DNA from: an uncultured Streptococcus sp.
Lineage (GTDB): Bacteria; Bacillota; Bacilli; Lactobacillales; Streptococcaceae
Reading direction: 5' to 3'
Length of the DNA stretch: 41,953 nucleotides
Assembly: GCF_938020365.1 (NCBI RefSeq)
Contig: NZ_CALIIB010000040.1
Coordinates: 1-41,953, forward strand
The position numbers were made by a program, and so were the translations under genes. Under the pieces are notes generated by a model. It had not been told where the DNA came from. It made no database searches and saw only the letters and a program-made list of their open reading frames with translations. Position 1 is the stretch's first letter, and the number at the start of each line of letters is the position of its first letter. This document shows positions 23,585 through 31,495 of the stretch, piece by piece.

Positions 23585-23854
23585 TTAAATAATAGCGTTT
23601 TCTTGGTTTCTAAATAAACTTCCAACAAAATTCGTATCCAGATTTTGAATCTCGCAAGTCTGGATTTTTTTGATATAGGACTCTTTTGACAGGCTCTCCT
23701 TCAGAGAATCTGCCTGATCTTTTGCCACATAAAGCTGCAAATAACGGTGTTTCTTAGAATGATAAATAATATCTCCAACATGCGCCAGCTTCTTTGCATC
23801 TCGATTATAGTATAGATGAATGATGAAGCCCATTCGTTCCTCTTTTTTAAACAT
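23585..23854 (-). CDS. ylbG: YlbG/UPF0298 (DUF2129) family protein
   Basis: 89-residue cytosolic protein of unknown function conserved in Firmicutes. Contains GFIIHLYYNRDAKKLAHVGDIIYHSKKHRYLQLYV, the DUF2129 core. Start at MFKKEERMGF, with AAAGGA about 7 nt upstream. It lies between clpP and liv with its own extended -10 promoter. No activity can be assigned. Confidence 0.88.
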   Translation of the reverse strand: MFKKEERMGFIIHLYYNRDAKKLAHVGDIIYHSKKHRYLQLYVAKDQADSLKESLSKESYIKKIQTCEIQNLDTNFVGSLFRNQENAII

Positions 23855-23886
23855 GACAATCCTTTCTGGTCATTTGTACTCTATTG

Positions 23887-23917
23887 ATTATATCAAAAAA
23901 AGCCCGCAAATGGGGGC
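23887..23917 (-). terminator. clpP terminator fused to the ylbG extended -10 promoter
   Basis: On the minus strand GCCC/GGGC close a short hairpin (23902-23917), a seven-T run follows, and the run passes straight into TGATATAAT (23887-23895). The last T of the U-tract is the T of the TGn motif. Confidence 0.7.
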
Positions 23918-23940
23918 ATTTTCGTAGTTATAAATGAAAA

Positions 23941-24531
23941 CTAGCTAAGATTATTATTAGCCATGATTTCATCGATGAAACCATATTCTAAGGTTTCTTG
24001 AGCACTCATCCAGTAATCACGTTCTGCATCTGCGTGAATTTGCTCAACCGATTTACCAGAATTATCAGCAAGAATTTGCTCCAAGGTCTTACGAGTCTTG
24101 AGCAAATGCTCTGCTGCAATGGCCATATCTGTTTGCTGAGTACCGCCACCAGTACCACCCATTGGCTGGTGGATCATATACTCTGCGTTTGGAAGCATGA
24201 ATCGTTTGCCCTTAGCACCGCTAGAAGCAATGATAGTTCCCATGCTAGCTGCCATTCCCATGACAATCGTCTGCACATCAGACTTAATGAAGTTCATAGT
24301 ATCTACAATCGCCAATCCCGCTGACACAGAGCCACCCGGAGTATTAACATAAAGATAGATGTCCTTGGTGCTGTCTTGTGCATCTAGGAAAAGCAATTGC
24401 GCAATAACAGAATTAGCCATATTGTCCTCAACAGGACCTGTCAGCATGATAATACGGTCTTTTAAAAGGCGTGAGTAAATGTCATAAGAACGCTCACCAC
24501 GGCTGGTTTGTTCAATAACTACAGGAATCAT
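23941..24531 (-). CDS. clpP: ATP-dependent Clp protease proteolytic subunit
   Basis: 196 residues from the ATG at 24531, chosen because AAGGAG lies 9 nt upstream and MIPVVIEQTSRGERSYDIYSRLL is the standard ClpP start; an ATG 18 bp upstream has no ribosome site. Serine peptidase that degrades unfolded proteins with Clp ATPases. Catalytic Ser96 (GMAASMG), His121 (MIHQP) and Asp172 (AERDYWM) are present. A CtsR box covers its promoter. Confidence 0.97.
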   Translation of the reverse strand: MIPVVIEQTSRGERSYDIYSRLLKDRIIMLTGPVEDNMANSVIAQLLFLDAQDSTKDIYLYVNTPGGSVSAGLAIVDTMNFIKSDVQTIVMGMAASMGTIIASSGAKGKRFMLPNAEYMIHQPMGGTGGGTQQTDMAIAAEHLLKTRKTLEQILADNSGKSVEQIHADAERDYWMSAQETLEYGFIDEIMANNNLS

Positions 24532-24563
24532 GAATATTTTCTCCTTCATTCGATCTATTCATT

Positions 24564-24593
24564 ATTATATCTTTTTGGTCAAAAAAGGTCAAA
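24564..24593 (-). promoter_or_regulatory. clpP promoter overlapped by a CtsR operator
   Basis: TTGACC (24587-24592), 17 bp, then TATAAT (24564-24569) on the minus strand. GGTCAAA-AAA-GGTCAAA at 24577-24593 is an exact CtsR heptad direct repeat and covers the -35 and half the spacer, the usual arrangement for class III heat-shock genes. Confidence 0.92.
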
Positions 24594-24702
24594 TATTTGC
24601 TTTCTCTGTCGGATGACAGAAAGCAGCGCTGAGATTATCTTTGGTTTAGAAAGCACAAATCCACCGGTTTGGCAGAACTTTCCTTTTTGTAACTTCTAGC
24701 TA

Positions 24703-25332
24703 TTATTTTGTACCAAAGAGGCGGTCACCAGCATCTCCGAGACCTGGAACGATGTAGCCGTGCTCATTAAGATGATCATCAAGGGCAGCAGTGAAAATAT
24801 CTACATCAGGATGAGCATCCTGCAAGGCTTTAACACCTTCTGGAGCAGACACTAAGCAGACAAAGGTGATGTTGCTTGCGCCACGTTTCTTCAGAGAATC
24901 TACAGCCAAAATAGCAGATCCACCCGTAGCCAACATTGGATCGACAACAAAGATTTGACGTTGGTCAATGTCTTCTGGCAATTTTACCAAATATTCAACT
25001 GGCTTCAAGGTTTCTTCGTCACGGTACATTCCAATGTGGCCGACTTTAGCAGCAGGAACCAAGCTCAGGAGACCATCTACCATACCGATACCAGCCCGCA
25101 AGATTGGGACAATCGCCAATTTTTTCCCTGCAATCTGCTTTTGAACTGTTTTCGTAATTGGTGTTTCAATTTCTACATCTTCAAGTGGTAAATCGCGCAA
25201 AACTTCGTATCCCATCAGCATTGCGATTTCATCTACCAATTCACGAAAAGCTTTAGTAGAGGTATCTGTACGACGCAAGATAGACAATTTATGCTGAATG
25301 AGTGGATGAGCGATAACTTCAAGTTTTCCCAT
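24703..25332 (-). CDS. upp: Uracil phosphoribosyltransferase
   Basis: Pyrimidine salvage: uracil plus PRPP to UMP. 209 residues from the ATG at 25332, giving MGKLEVIAHPLIQHKLSILR; the ATG 21 bp upstream is less likely because GAAGGA sits between the two. PRPP-binding motif VDPMLATGGSA and uracil-site segment YIVPGLGDAGDRLFGT are present. Single-gene unit between ftsY and clpP. Confidence 0.96.
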   Translation of the reverse strand: MGKLEVIAHPLIQHKLSILRRTDTSTKAFRELVDEIAMLMGYEVLRDLPLEDVEIETPITKTVQKQIAGKKLAIVPILRAGIGMVDGLLSLVPAAKVGHIGMYRDEETLKPVEYLVKLPEDIDQRQIFVVDPMLATGGSAILAVDSLKKRGASNITFVCLVSAPEGVKALQDAHPDVDIFTAALDDHLNEHGYIVPGLGDAGDRLFGTK

Positions 25333-25365
25333 GATTGGATTTCCTTCTTTCATTTTATTCTTCTT

Positions 25366-25412
25366 ATTATATCAAAAAAGAAGAAAAAAGGCTTGCAACA
25401 AGCAAACCTTTT
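25366..25412 (-). terminator. ftsY terminator fused to the upp extended -10 promoter
   Basis: On the minus strand AAAAGGTTTGC pairs with GCAAGCCTTTT (11 bp, one wobble; 25402-25412 with 25386-25396). A long T-rich run follows and leads directly into TGATATAAT (25366-25374), 33 bp before the upp ATG. Confidence 0.82.
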
Positions 25413-25476
25413 CATCTATTTTGATTACTTTTTGATAGAAGAGTTTGATTTCAATTTAGGCTTTATTGATAGACTA

Positions 25477-26985
25477 TTACACCAAACCTTCTAGGAGACC
25501 TCTCATAAAGTTCTCAGAGTTAAACTCGCCGATATCGTCAATTTTCTCGCCAAAACCAATCAGCTTCACTGGAATATCCAGTTCCTGACGAATGGCAAGC
25601 ACAACACCACCGCGCGCAGTTCCGTCAATCTTAGTCAGGACAATACCTGTCACAGGCGTAATTTTTGAAAATTCTTTGGCCTGAACCAGCGCATTTTGAC
25701 CAGTGGAAGCATCCAAAGCTAGGAAGGTTTCGTGCGGCGCTGCTGGATCCACCCGCTTGATAATGCGACCGATTTTTTCCAGCTCTGCCATGAGATTGTC
25801 CTTATTTTGCAAGCGACCTGCTGTATCAATCATGAGAATATCGACATTTTCAGCCTTGGCCCTTTCTAAACCGTCAAACACGACACTGGCTGGATCGCTC
25901 TTTTCTGGACCAGTCACAACAGGCACATCGACTCGGCGACCCCACTCAGCCAGCTGGGCAACTGCTCCAGCTCGGAAGGTATCTGCTGCCACCAGCATCA
26001 CTTTTTTACCTTCTTGCTTGTATTTATAGGCCAATTTACCGATTGAGGTCGTCTTGCCTACGCCATTTACTCCGACAAAGAGCATGACAGTCAAACCGTT
26101 TTGGAAATTGATTTTTTCATTAAAGCGGCCATCTTTCTCATAGATATCGACCAATTTTTCAATGATTAGTTGGCGCAAGGCTTCTGGTTTCTTAGCATTT
26201 TCCAGGCGTGCTTCATAGCGCAAGTCCTCAGTTAGATTGGAAGCTACCTGCACACCGACATCACTGGTAATCAGCAATTCTTCCAAGTCTTCAAAGAAAT
26301 CTTCGTCAACTGAGCGGAAATTAGCAAAGAAGGCATTGAGACGAGCACCAAAGCCAGTCCGCGTCTTTTTTAGACTGCGGTCATACTTGTCTTGAACACT
26401 CTCTTCTTGGTATTCAGTAGAACTCTCAGATGTTTCTGCGGGAGTCAGTTCTTCCTCTGCCTCTTCTCCATACTCGGTCGAGTCTACTTTTGAAGAAGTG
26501 CTTGCTTCCTGCTCACTAGATACTTCTTGCTCTGATTCGTAGTTAATTTGCTCTCTCGCTGCAGCCAAACGTTCCTGTAATTCTTGGTAATAATCTCTGC
26601 TTTCAGTCGCCGCTTCTGATTCGCTACTACTTTCCAACGCTTGATTTGCTGAAGTTTCAGACTGCTCTTCTGCCTCAGCCAAAACTTGTTCAGGACTTTC
26701 CTCGTCTTCAAGCACTGGTTCAGATAAGTCAGCTTGTTGAGTAGTTGGGGCAAATTCCTGCTCAGAAATTGCTGAATCTGTAGACTCTATCTTCTCTTCT
26801 AACACAAACTCTACTTCCTGAGTTTCCGCTGTTTCTTCATTGGAAGCAGCAAGAGGCTGGGATTCTGCCTCAAATGGGACTTCAGTCTCTGTAGTCTGAT
26901 AACTCTCCTCTGCCTGCTCCTCTAACTGGGGCTTTTCTTCAAGTTCCTCTTTTTTACGTCCAAAAAGACGGTCAAATAATCCCAT
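25477..26985 (-). CDS. ftsY: Signal recognition particle receptor FtsY
   Basis: GTPase that docks SRP-ribosome complexes at the membrane, 502 residues. The first ~200 residues are an extremely acidic Glu/Gln/Ser-rich A domain after MGLFDRLFGRKKEELEEK, longer than in many relatives. The NG domain follows: P-loop GVNGVGKTTSIGKLA, DTFRAGAVAQL, DTAGRLQNKDNLMAEL, TKIDGTARGG and a C-terminal GFGEKIDDIGEFNSENFMRGLL. The start is 3 bp after the upstream HAD gene stop, so it belongs to the HAD-HAD-ftsY operon, an order common in streptococci downstream of smc. Confidence 0.95.
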   Translation of the reverse strand: MGLFDRLFGRKKEELEEKPQLEEQAEESYQTTETEVPFEAESQPLAASNEETAETQEVEFVLEEKIESTDSAISEQEFAPTTQQADLSEPVLEDEESPEQVLAEAEEQSETSANQALESSSESEAATESRDYYQELQERLAAAREQINYESEQEVSSEQEASTSSKVDSTEYGEEAEEELTPAETSESSTEYQEESVQDKYDRSLKKTRTGFGARLNAFFANFRSVDEDFFEDLEELLITSDVGVQVASNLTEDLRYEARLENAKKPEALRQLIIEKLVDIYEKDGRFNEKINFQNGLTVMLFVGVNGVGKTTSIGKLAYKYKQEGKKVMLVAADTFRAGAVAQLAEWGRRVDVPVVTGPEKSDPASVVFDGLERAKAENVDILMIDTAGRLQNKDNLMAELEKIGRIIKRVDPAAPHETFLALDASTGQNALVQAKEFSKITPVTGIVLTKIDGTARGGVVLAIRQELDIPVKLIGFGEKIDDIGEFNSENFMRGLLEGLV

Positions 26986-26988
26986 TCT

Positions 26989-27807
26989 TTAGTTCTCCTT
27001 CAATACATATTTCCGAATGGCCCAAGCAACTGCATCTTCATCATTGGTCATCGGAGTGACAACTTCTGCGACTTCCTTGACTTCTGGCACAGCATTTTGC
27101 ATGGCAACTCCTAGCCCAGCCCAAGCAATCATTGACAGATCATTGGCTTCGTCACCGCAGGCCATAACTTGGCTTTTATCAATTCCCAAGTGGGCAATCA
27201 GCTTCTCCAAACCAGTCGCCTTGTGGACATTTTTCGGTGACCATTCCAGCAGCATTTCCCGTGATTTGAAAATCTCATACTGGTCAAACAGTTCGGGCGC
27301 AATATGAGGAATGGCTGCATCCAGCGGTTCCTGAGCAAAGGCTGTGACGCACTTATTGTAGGTAATTTGGCTAGAAAGGTCTTCAAAAGCAATGGATTCA
27401 AAGTTCAGAGCTGGATTAAACTCCGCATAGAGCGATACTTGGTCTGATTGAATCTGATAAACCAAGCCCCCATCAATCGCATCCAGAGGCAGACCCAATT
27501 TCTCAGTCTCTTCATAAATTCTAGCTACATCATCGTAGGCAAAAACTGTTTTATCCAAAATTTCGCCTGTATTGCGCTGAACTAGACCACCATTAAAGGT
27601 AATGGTGTATTCATCTGCCTGACCATCAGTGCCCAGCTCATGCAGGAAAAATTCCATAGCCTTAAGCGGACGCCCTGTGGTCAATACAACTTTGACACCT
27701 TGCTGCTGAGCCGCTTTGAGCGCTGCCAGATTCCCTTGAGAAATCTTTTTATCCGTAGTCAAAAGCGTCCCGTCCAAGTCCAAAGCGATCAATTTAATAT
27801 CAGCCAT
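26989..27807 (-). CDS. Cof-type HAD phosphatase (YidA-like)
   Basis: 272-residue cytosolic HAD hydrolase with a Cof (C2) cap. Motif I DLDGTLLTTD (nucleophile D10, acid/base D12), motif II TTGRP, motif III Lys region and motif IV GDEANDLSM are intact. Likely dephosphorylates sugar phosphates or cofactor phosphates; the specific substrate is not predictable. One-base overlap (TAATG) with the upstream HAD gene; 3 bp before ftsY. Confidence 0.88.
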   Translation of the reverse strand: MADIKLIALDLDGTLLTTDKKISQGNLAALKAAQQQGVKVVLTTGRPLKAMEFFLHELGTDGQADEYTITFNGGLVQRNTGEILDKTVFAYDDVARIYEETEKLGLPLDAIDGGLVYQIQSDQVSLYAEFNPALNFESIAFEDLSSQITYNKCVTAFAQEPLDAAIPHIAPELFDQYEIFKSREMLLEWSPKNVHKATGLEKLIAHLGIDKSQVMACGDEANDLSMIAWAGLGVAMQNAVPEVKEVAEVVTPMTNDEDAVAWAIRKYVLKEN

Positions 27808-28598
27808 TATAAGCCCTCCATGTAGGTCATAACAGATTGGGCCGCATGGTGGCCAATCACTTCTTTCGCAACTGCCAAAATTTCCGGCCGTGCATTTTCT
27901 GGTGCAATCGGGTGCCCCACCACCTGCATCATATGCAGGTCATTGAGGTTATCGCCAAAAGCCATGACCTGGTCCATTTCTAGGCCTAGCTTCTTAGCTA
28001 GCTCGACAAGAGCCACGCCTTTATCCACATAGTCCAGCACGATATCAATCGACTTATAGCCTGTTGTCATCGCCTTGACACCTGCGACATTTTCATTGAC
28101 CCAGGCTTCGCCGTCGGCCACTGTTTCTTCGCTGAAATTGGTCGTGAATTTAAAAATCTCGTCTGTAATCTCACTAAAATCAGCAACTTTTTGGATATTT
28201 TCATTATAATTAGCGCTGAAAGAGAGATAAGTCGGATCTACTGTCTCTAGCACATAACAGCCTTTTTTCCCTGTCAGAAGCAACTCATTGATATTGACAA
28301 AAGGCGACTCCTTAAGCTTGTCAAATACCTTTAGATAAAATTCTCTTGGCATGGTTGCTTCGTATAGATCTTTTCCTTGAAACTCTACTAGGCTACCATT
28401 TTCTGCGATAAAGATAATATCATCCCGAACTTCATGAAAGAGCTTCTCAAGAGAGAGAATCCCTCGACCACTGGCAACAGCAAAGTAGATGCCCTTTTCT
28501 CTAAACTGAGCTAGCAGGTGCTTGAGCCGCTCCATATCAAACTGACCCTTGTCATCTAAAAAAGTCCCGTCCATATCTGTGGCAATGAGTCTTATCAT
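27807..28598 (-). CDS. Cof-type HAD phosphatase (SupH/YbjI-like)
   Basis: 263-residue HAD hydrolase paralogous in fold to its neighbour but clearly divergent. Motif I ATDMDGTFLDDKG, motif II VASGRG, IAENGSLVEFQG, and motif IV GDNLNDLHMM are intact. Substrate unknown; the SupH/YbjI group acts on sugar phosphates. First gene of the HAD-HAD-ftsY unit, with GGAG before the ATG and a promoter at 28707-28715. In related streptococci this pair normally follows smc directly; here ~2.9 kb of other DNA intervenes. Confidence 0.88.
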   Translation of the reverse strand: MIRLIATDMDGTFLDDKGQFDMERLKHLLAQFREKGIYFAVASGRGILSLEKLFHEVRDDIIFIAENGSLVEFQGKDLYEATMPREFYLKVFDKLKESPFVNINELLLTGKKGCYVLETVDPTYLSFSANYNENIQKVADFSEITDEIFKFTTNFSEETVADGEAWVNENVAGVKAMTTGYKSIDIVLDYVDKGVALVELAKKLGLEMDQVMAFGDNLNDLHMMQVVGHPIAPENARPEILAVAKEVIGHHAAQSVMTYMEGL

Positions 28599-28623
28599 AC
28601 AATTATCTCCTTTTTTGAATTAG

Positions 28624-28715
28624 GGGTGTGCAAAGGGCATTTAGGGTATGCATCTTTTAAGGATTTAGGCAACCCCCATCATTTCTCATCTCTGTTAATC
28701 CTTTATATTATATCA
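28624..28715 (-). promoter_or_regulatory. Promoter and leader of the HAD-HAD-ftsY unit, with a direct repeat
   Basis: TGATATAAT at 28707-28715 (minus) is a perfect extended -10. The leader of about 100 nt contains two direct copies of GGGTRTGCA (plus strand 28624-28632 and 28644-28652) spaced 20 bp apart and G/C blocks that can pair (GGGG near 28670 with CCCC near 28625). The roles of these are unknown. Confidence 0.5.
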
Positions 28716-28742
28716 TAAAACTAACACTTCATTCCACAGATG

Positions 28743-28786
28743 AAAAACAGTCAGATCATATTTCTATGACCTGACCGTTTTTGATA
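28743..28786. terminator. Long bidirectional hairpin terminator
   Basis: AAAAACAGTCAGATCAT and ATGACCTGACCGTTTTT form a 17-bp stem with two wobbles and a 6-nt loop (28743-28759 with 28766-28782), symmetrical A/T tails. It would stop minus-strand transcripts leaving the tadA fragment. Confidence 0.75.
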
Positions 28787-28927
28787 TTGTTTATACTATA
28801 TCTATTTACTTTTTTATTTTATAAAATAACATCACATAAACTTTTTATATATTTAGTTATCCTAAATTCAATTTATGTTTTGCTATTTGGCAAATACGTT
28901 CTGGCGAAGCGTGGTCTACAAACTGAC

Positions 28928-29158
28928 TTAGCAGTCTTCGAGTCGCCAGCTTCCAAGGTGTTGGTTTGCCTGGCGAATGGCTTTGATTTCGGCGTGCAGC
29001 GTGGCGTCTTGTTCCTTTTCACGTAAGTTATGACCACGCCCAATAATTTCACCATTCAAGACCACGACAGCCCCGATTGGCACTTCCGCTTGGTCATAGG
29101 CTTTCTGCGCTTCCTTCAACGCTTCCCTCATAAAGAATTCTTTTTCATGAAGTTCCAT
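28928..29158 (-). pseudogene. tadA: 5' fragment of tRNA adenosine deaminase tadA
   Basis: 76 residues matching only the N-terminal half of TadA, the enzyme that makes inosine at the wobble position of tRNA-Arg. VPIGAVVVLNGEIIGRGHNLREKEQDATLHAEIKAI includes the zinc ligand and proton shuttle HAE (His55, Glu57). Similarity stops at GSWRLEDC, followed at once by a stop; the essential PCxxC zinc motif and the C-terminal helices are missing, so the product cannot be active. No convincing ribosome site. A functional copy must exist elsewhere, since the gene is normally essential. Confidence 0.85.
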
Positions 29159-29162
29159 GTTC

Positions 29163-30458
29163 TTACTGATAGACGCGCTTCGTCACGACTAGACTATGCG
29201 GTCTCTCAAACTCCTTATCTAAGTAATCTTGGTACGTTCCTGGTGAAATAAATCCTCGGGCGCTTAAAATATCGGTGCCTGCTGTCCCGACAATCGTATC
29301 GGCTAGCAATACACAGTTGGTACTCATCACAAAATACGTCTTGAATTTTGAAGAGGTAAATTTATACAAGAGTGCATCTGCTTCTTGTTTGAGCTTGTAG
29401 GCATACATTGGTTCTTCTTTGTCGATTCCAGGATGCTTAGGTTTCACCATTTTCGGTGGATCCCAAGGCACTGTCAGCGACATCAATTTGGCGATTTCCT
29501 TATCGATGGCCGCGAGTTGTTCTGGAGACAAGGCAAGACCATATCCCAGTAGGGTCTTATGATTTTCGCGTTTACAAAATTCGATGTATTTTTCACGGTC
29601 GGCACTGAAAAGTACCCCGTCCCCCATCGTTCCAAAGAGGCGCTCCGAATTCGTATCGTAGTTTCCGAATGAAATAATGCGGCCCTTATAACACAGGTCG
29701 ACATGCCCGATGGCTCCAAACCCGTCTTTTGTGACATGAATAAACATCTCTAAGTTTGGTTCTGCATTTTCTTTGGCACGGTCGTAAATTTCTGAAGCCG
29801 TTTCGCCTTCTCCAAGTTCCAACGCATCATTAATTTTTTGTAAGGTTACTCGAGGAATCAGTGCAGCAAATACAAGCGGCATCCCACGACGCAAGCGTCT
29901 GCGAAGGACTTTCTTTCCAACTTCGGCCTCGAAGAACCAGCCGTCCCGAATATTGCTAATCCCATACCCGATAAAATAGAGCGAAAGGAAGAACATTTGC
30001 AAATTGCCGTCGCCCCCAAGAGAAATTAAAGTGGCTACCCCGACAACTGAAAGCCAAATGGTATCAAAGAGCAAGCGAAATCGCGGGCGAATATCATCTT
30101 TGACATAAATATAGTATGTCACACCACTAATTCCCGCCTTCATCACTTCATTGAGTCCCATCAAGATGCTTACAATCGCAATCGGCAATGACAGGAAGAA
30201 TTGATTTCCTGCTAAAAATCCGTAAAGGGAAAATTTCCCTATATTCAGCCATAACGGGTCTTTAGATGCCGCTTTACTAAACCAACGGAATAAGAAATTC
30301 CATAGTTCACGGGCCCATAAGAATGTTAAAAACAGACGTAACATCAATTCTGGGAAGCTTGGTCCGAATATAAGGAGCAATATCCCAGCAACAAGGAACG
30401 CAATCCCTTCAAAGAGGAGCTTTTTCCCCGTAATCCCTAAGTCGCTAATTTTCTTCAT
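29163..30458 (-). CDS. Membrane protein with DUF308-like N-terminus and putative permuted papain-like (NlpC/P60-type) C-terminal domain
   Basis: 431 residues from the ATG at 30458, which has AGGAGGT 7 nt upstream; an upstream TTG is less likely. The N-terminal ~200 residues are hydrophobic with several membrane segments (LLFEGIAFLVAGILLLIFG, FLSLPIAIVSILMGL, FFLSLYFIGYGI) and Arg-rich loops, reminiscent of HdeD/DUF308. The C-terminal half has DGFGAIGHVDLCYKGRIISFGNYD (His252) and, about 130 residues later, YFVMSTNCVLLADTIVG (Cys382). This His-before-Cys order is that of permuted NlpC/P60-like amidases, but it is a motif reading only. The gene overlaps the broken AI-2E-family gene and precedes the tadA fragment. 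Function unknown; it is the only intact gene in this patch. Confidence 0.7.
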   Translation of the reverse strand: MKKISDLGITGKKLLFEGIAFLVAGILLLIFGPSFPELMLRLFLTFLWARELWNFLFRWFSKAASKDPLWLNIGKFSLYGFLAGNQFFLSLPIAIVSILMGLNEVMKAGISGVTYYIYVKDDIRPRFRLLFDTIWLSVVGVATLISLGGDGNLQMFFLSLYFIGYGISNIRDGWFFEAEVGKKVLRRRLRRGMPLVFAALIPRVTLQKINDALELGEGETASEIYDRAKENAEPNLEMFIHVTKDGFGAIGHVDLCYKGRIISFGNYDTNSERLFGTMGDGVLFSADREKYIEFCKRENHKTLLGYGLALSPEQLAAIDKEIAKLMSLTVPWDPPKMVKPKHPGIDKEEPMYAYKLKQEADALLYKFTSSKFKTYFVMSTNCVLLADTIVGTAGTDILSARGFISPGTYQDYLDKEFERPHSLVVTKRVYQ

Positions 30459-31135
30459 CAATAATACCTCCTACAGCTACCACTGGAGCAGCTTGTTCAT
30501 GTTTCTCCATCCATTCTTTCACGAGACGGTAAATCACGGCAAAGATTGGTGTGAAGAAAATCATTCCTACTAAACCAAAGAGATTTCCACCGATTAACGT
30601 AGTAGCAAGGGTTAGAGCCGTTGGCAACCCTACGGAACTGCCGACAACCCTAGGATAGACGACATTGCCTTCCACTGTTTGAACGACCATAAAGACGACA
30701 ACCGAAATGAGTGCTTGAATTGGGCTTTCTGTAAAGATGAAGAGCATTACGATTCCGCACGCCATAAACGGCCCGATATTCGGAATGAACGAGAATACTC
30801 CGGCCAGCACCCCAACAAGTCCTGCATATGGCAACCCTACAAGAGAGTATGCGGCAAAAATCATAACCCCAACAATTCCCGCCTCGATGATTTGACTCAT
30901 CAAGAAACGGTCATACGTATCCACGATGACTTCCCCGACATAAGAATGTGCTCAATTTTGTCTTTTAGCAACACCACATTGAGAATGCGAAGCGTTAAAC
31001 GTGCGAGTATTTCCTTACTTACGAGAATATTAATCATGAAGAAAATCCCCATAATCACAGAGAACACATTTGAGAAGAGCCTATAATATTCGTTGTAAAT
31101 CCGCCAAGGAATGTAATGACAGACGATATACGCTT
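30445..31135 (-). pseudogene. Broken AI-2E-family transporter gene (PerM/YdbI-like)
   Basis: The C-terminal part is open (30445-30924) and reads TYDRFLMSQIIEAGIVGVM, GVLAGVFSFIPNIGPF and PRVVGSSVGLPTALTL, matching AI-2E-family membrane proteins. Upstream the homology continues in two other frames: SSVITFLGGFTTNI (about 31085-31130) then NVFSVIMGIFFMINILVSKEIL (about 30950-31065). There are therefore at least two frameshifts (about 30935-30955 and 31065-31090), and the first ~150 residues of a typical ~370-residue protein are missing. The ends of the open part give no ribosome site. Non-functional. Confidence 0.82.
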
Positions 31136-31398
31136 TTGTATTATCTATAACCTAGTTTATTTCCATCAACATACCTGTGCCTTCAAATTATTTTTTATTT
31201 ATTATCCTCATTATACCAAGAATTCTCACAATTTACTATAACTCCTACTTTCTATTGACGAAAGAAATGTTATTATGCAGTTATACTGCCTCAAGATGAT
31301 TGACTTTCGAAACATGCAATTTAACGTTTAACAAATCAAGGGTGTCTCCATAGAATCAAAGTATTTCTGATACCCATTTCCTTCTATCTATAGACAGT
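31136..31398. other. AT-rich intergenic remnant upstream of the broken AI-2E gene
   Basis: No coding frame. TGGTATAAT at 31210-31218 (minus) is a good extended -10 that would read into the AI-2E remnant and the membrane-protein gene. The rest shows no recognised element. Confidence 0.5.
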
Positions 31399-31432
31399 AA
31401 AAAGCCTTGAAACAACTTATTCAAAGGCTTTC
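31395..31432 (-). terminator. Terminator of smc
   Basis: On the minus strand AAAGCCTTTGAA pairs with TTCAAGGCTTT (one bulge), then TTTTTA. It lies about 65 bp after the smc stop. Confidence 0.78.
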
Positions 31433-31495
31433 TTAGTATTCTATTGTATCAATTACCTTATTCCGATTTCTGTTGCTACTAATTTTATACTCATA

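Noticed and set aside
28873..29055. 60-codon minus-strand frame overlapping the tadA fragment
   Set aside because: Out of frame with recognisable TadA sequence and with no similarity or ribosome site; a shadow of the fragment.
31256..31285. TTGACG near a TATTAT on the plus strand between smc and the AI-2E remnant
   Set aside because: Spacing does not fit a sigma-A promoter and no plus-strand gene follows.
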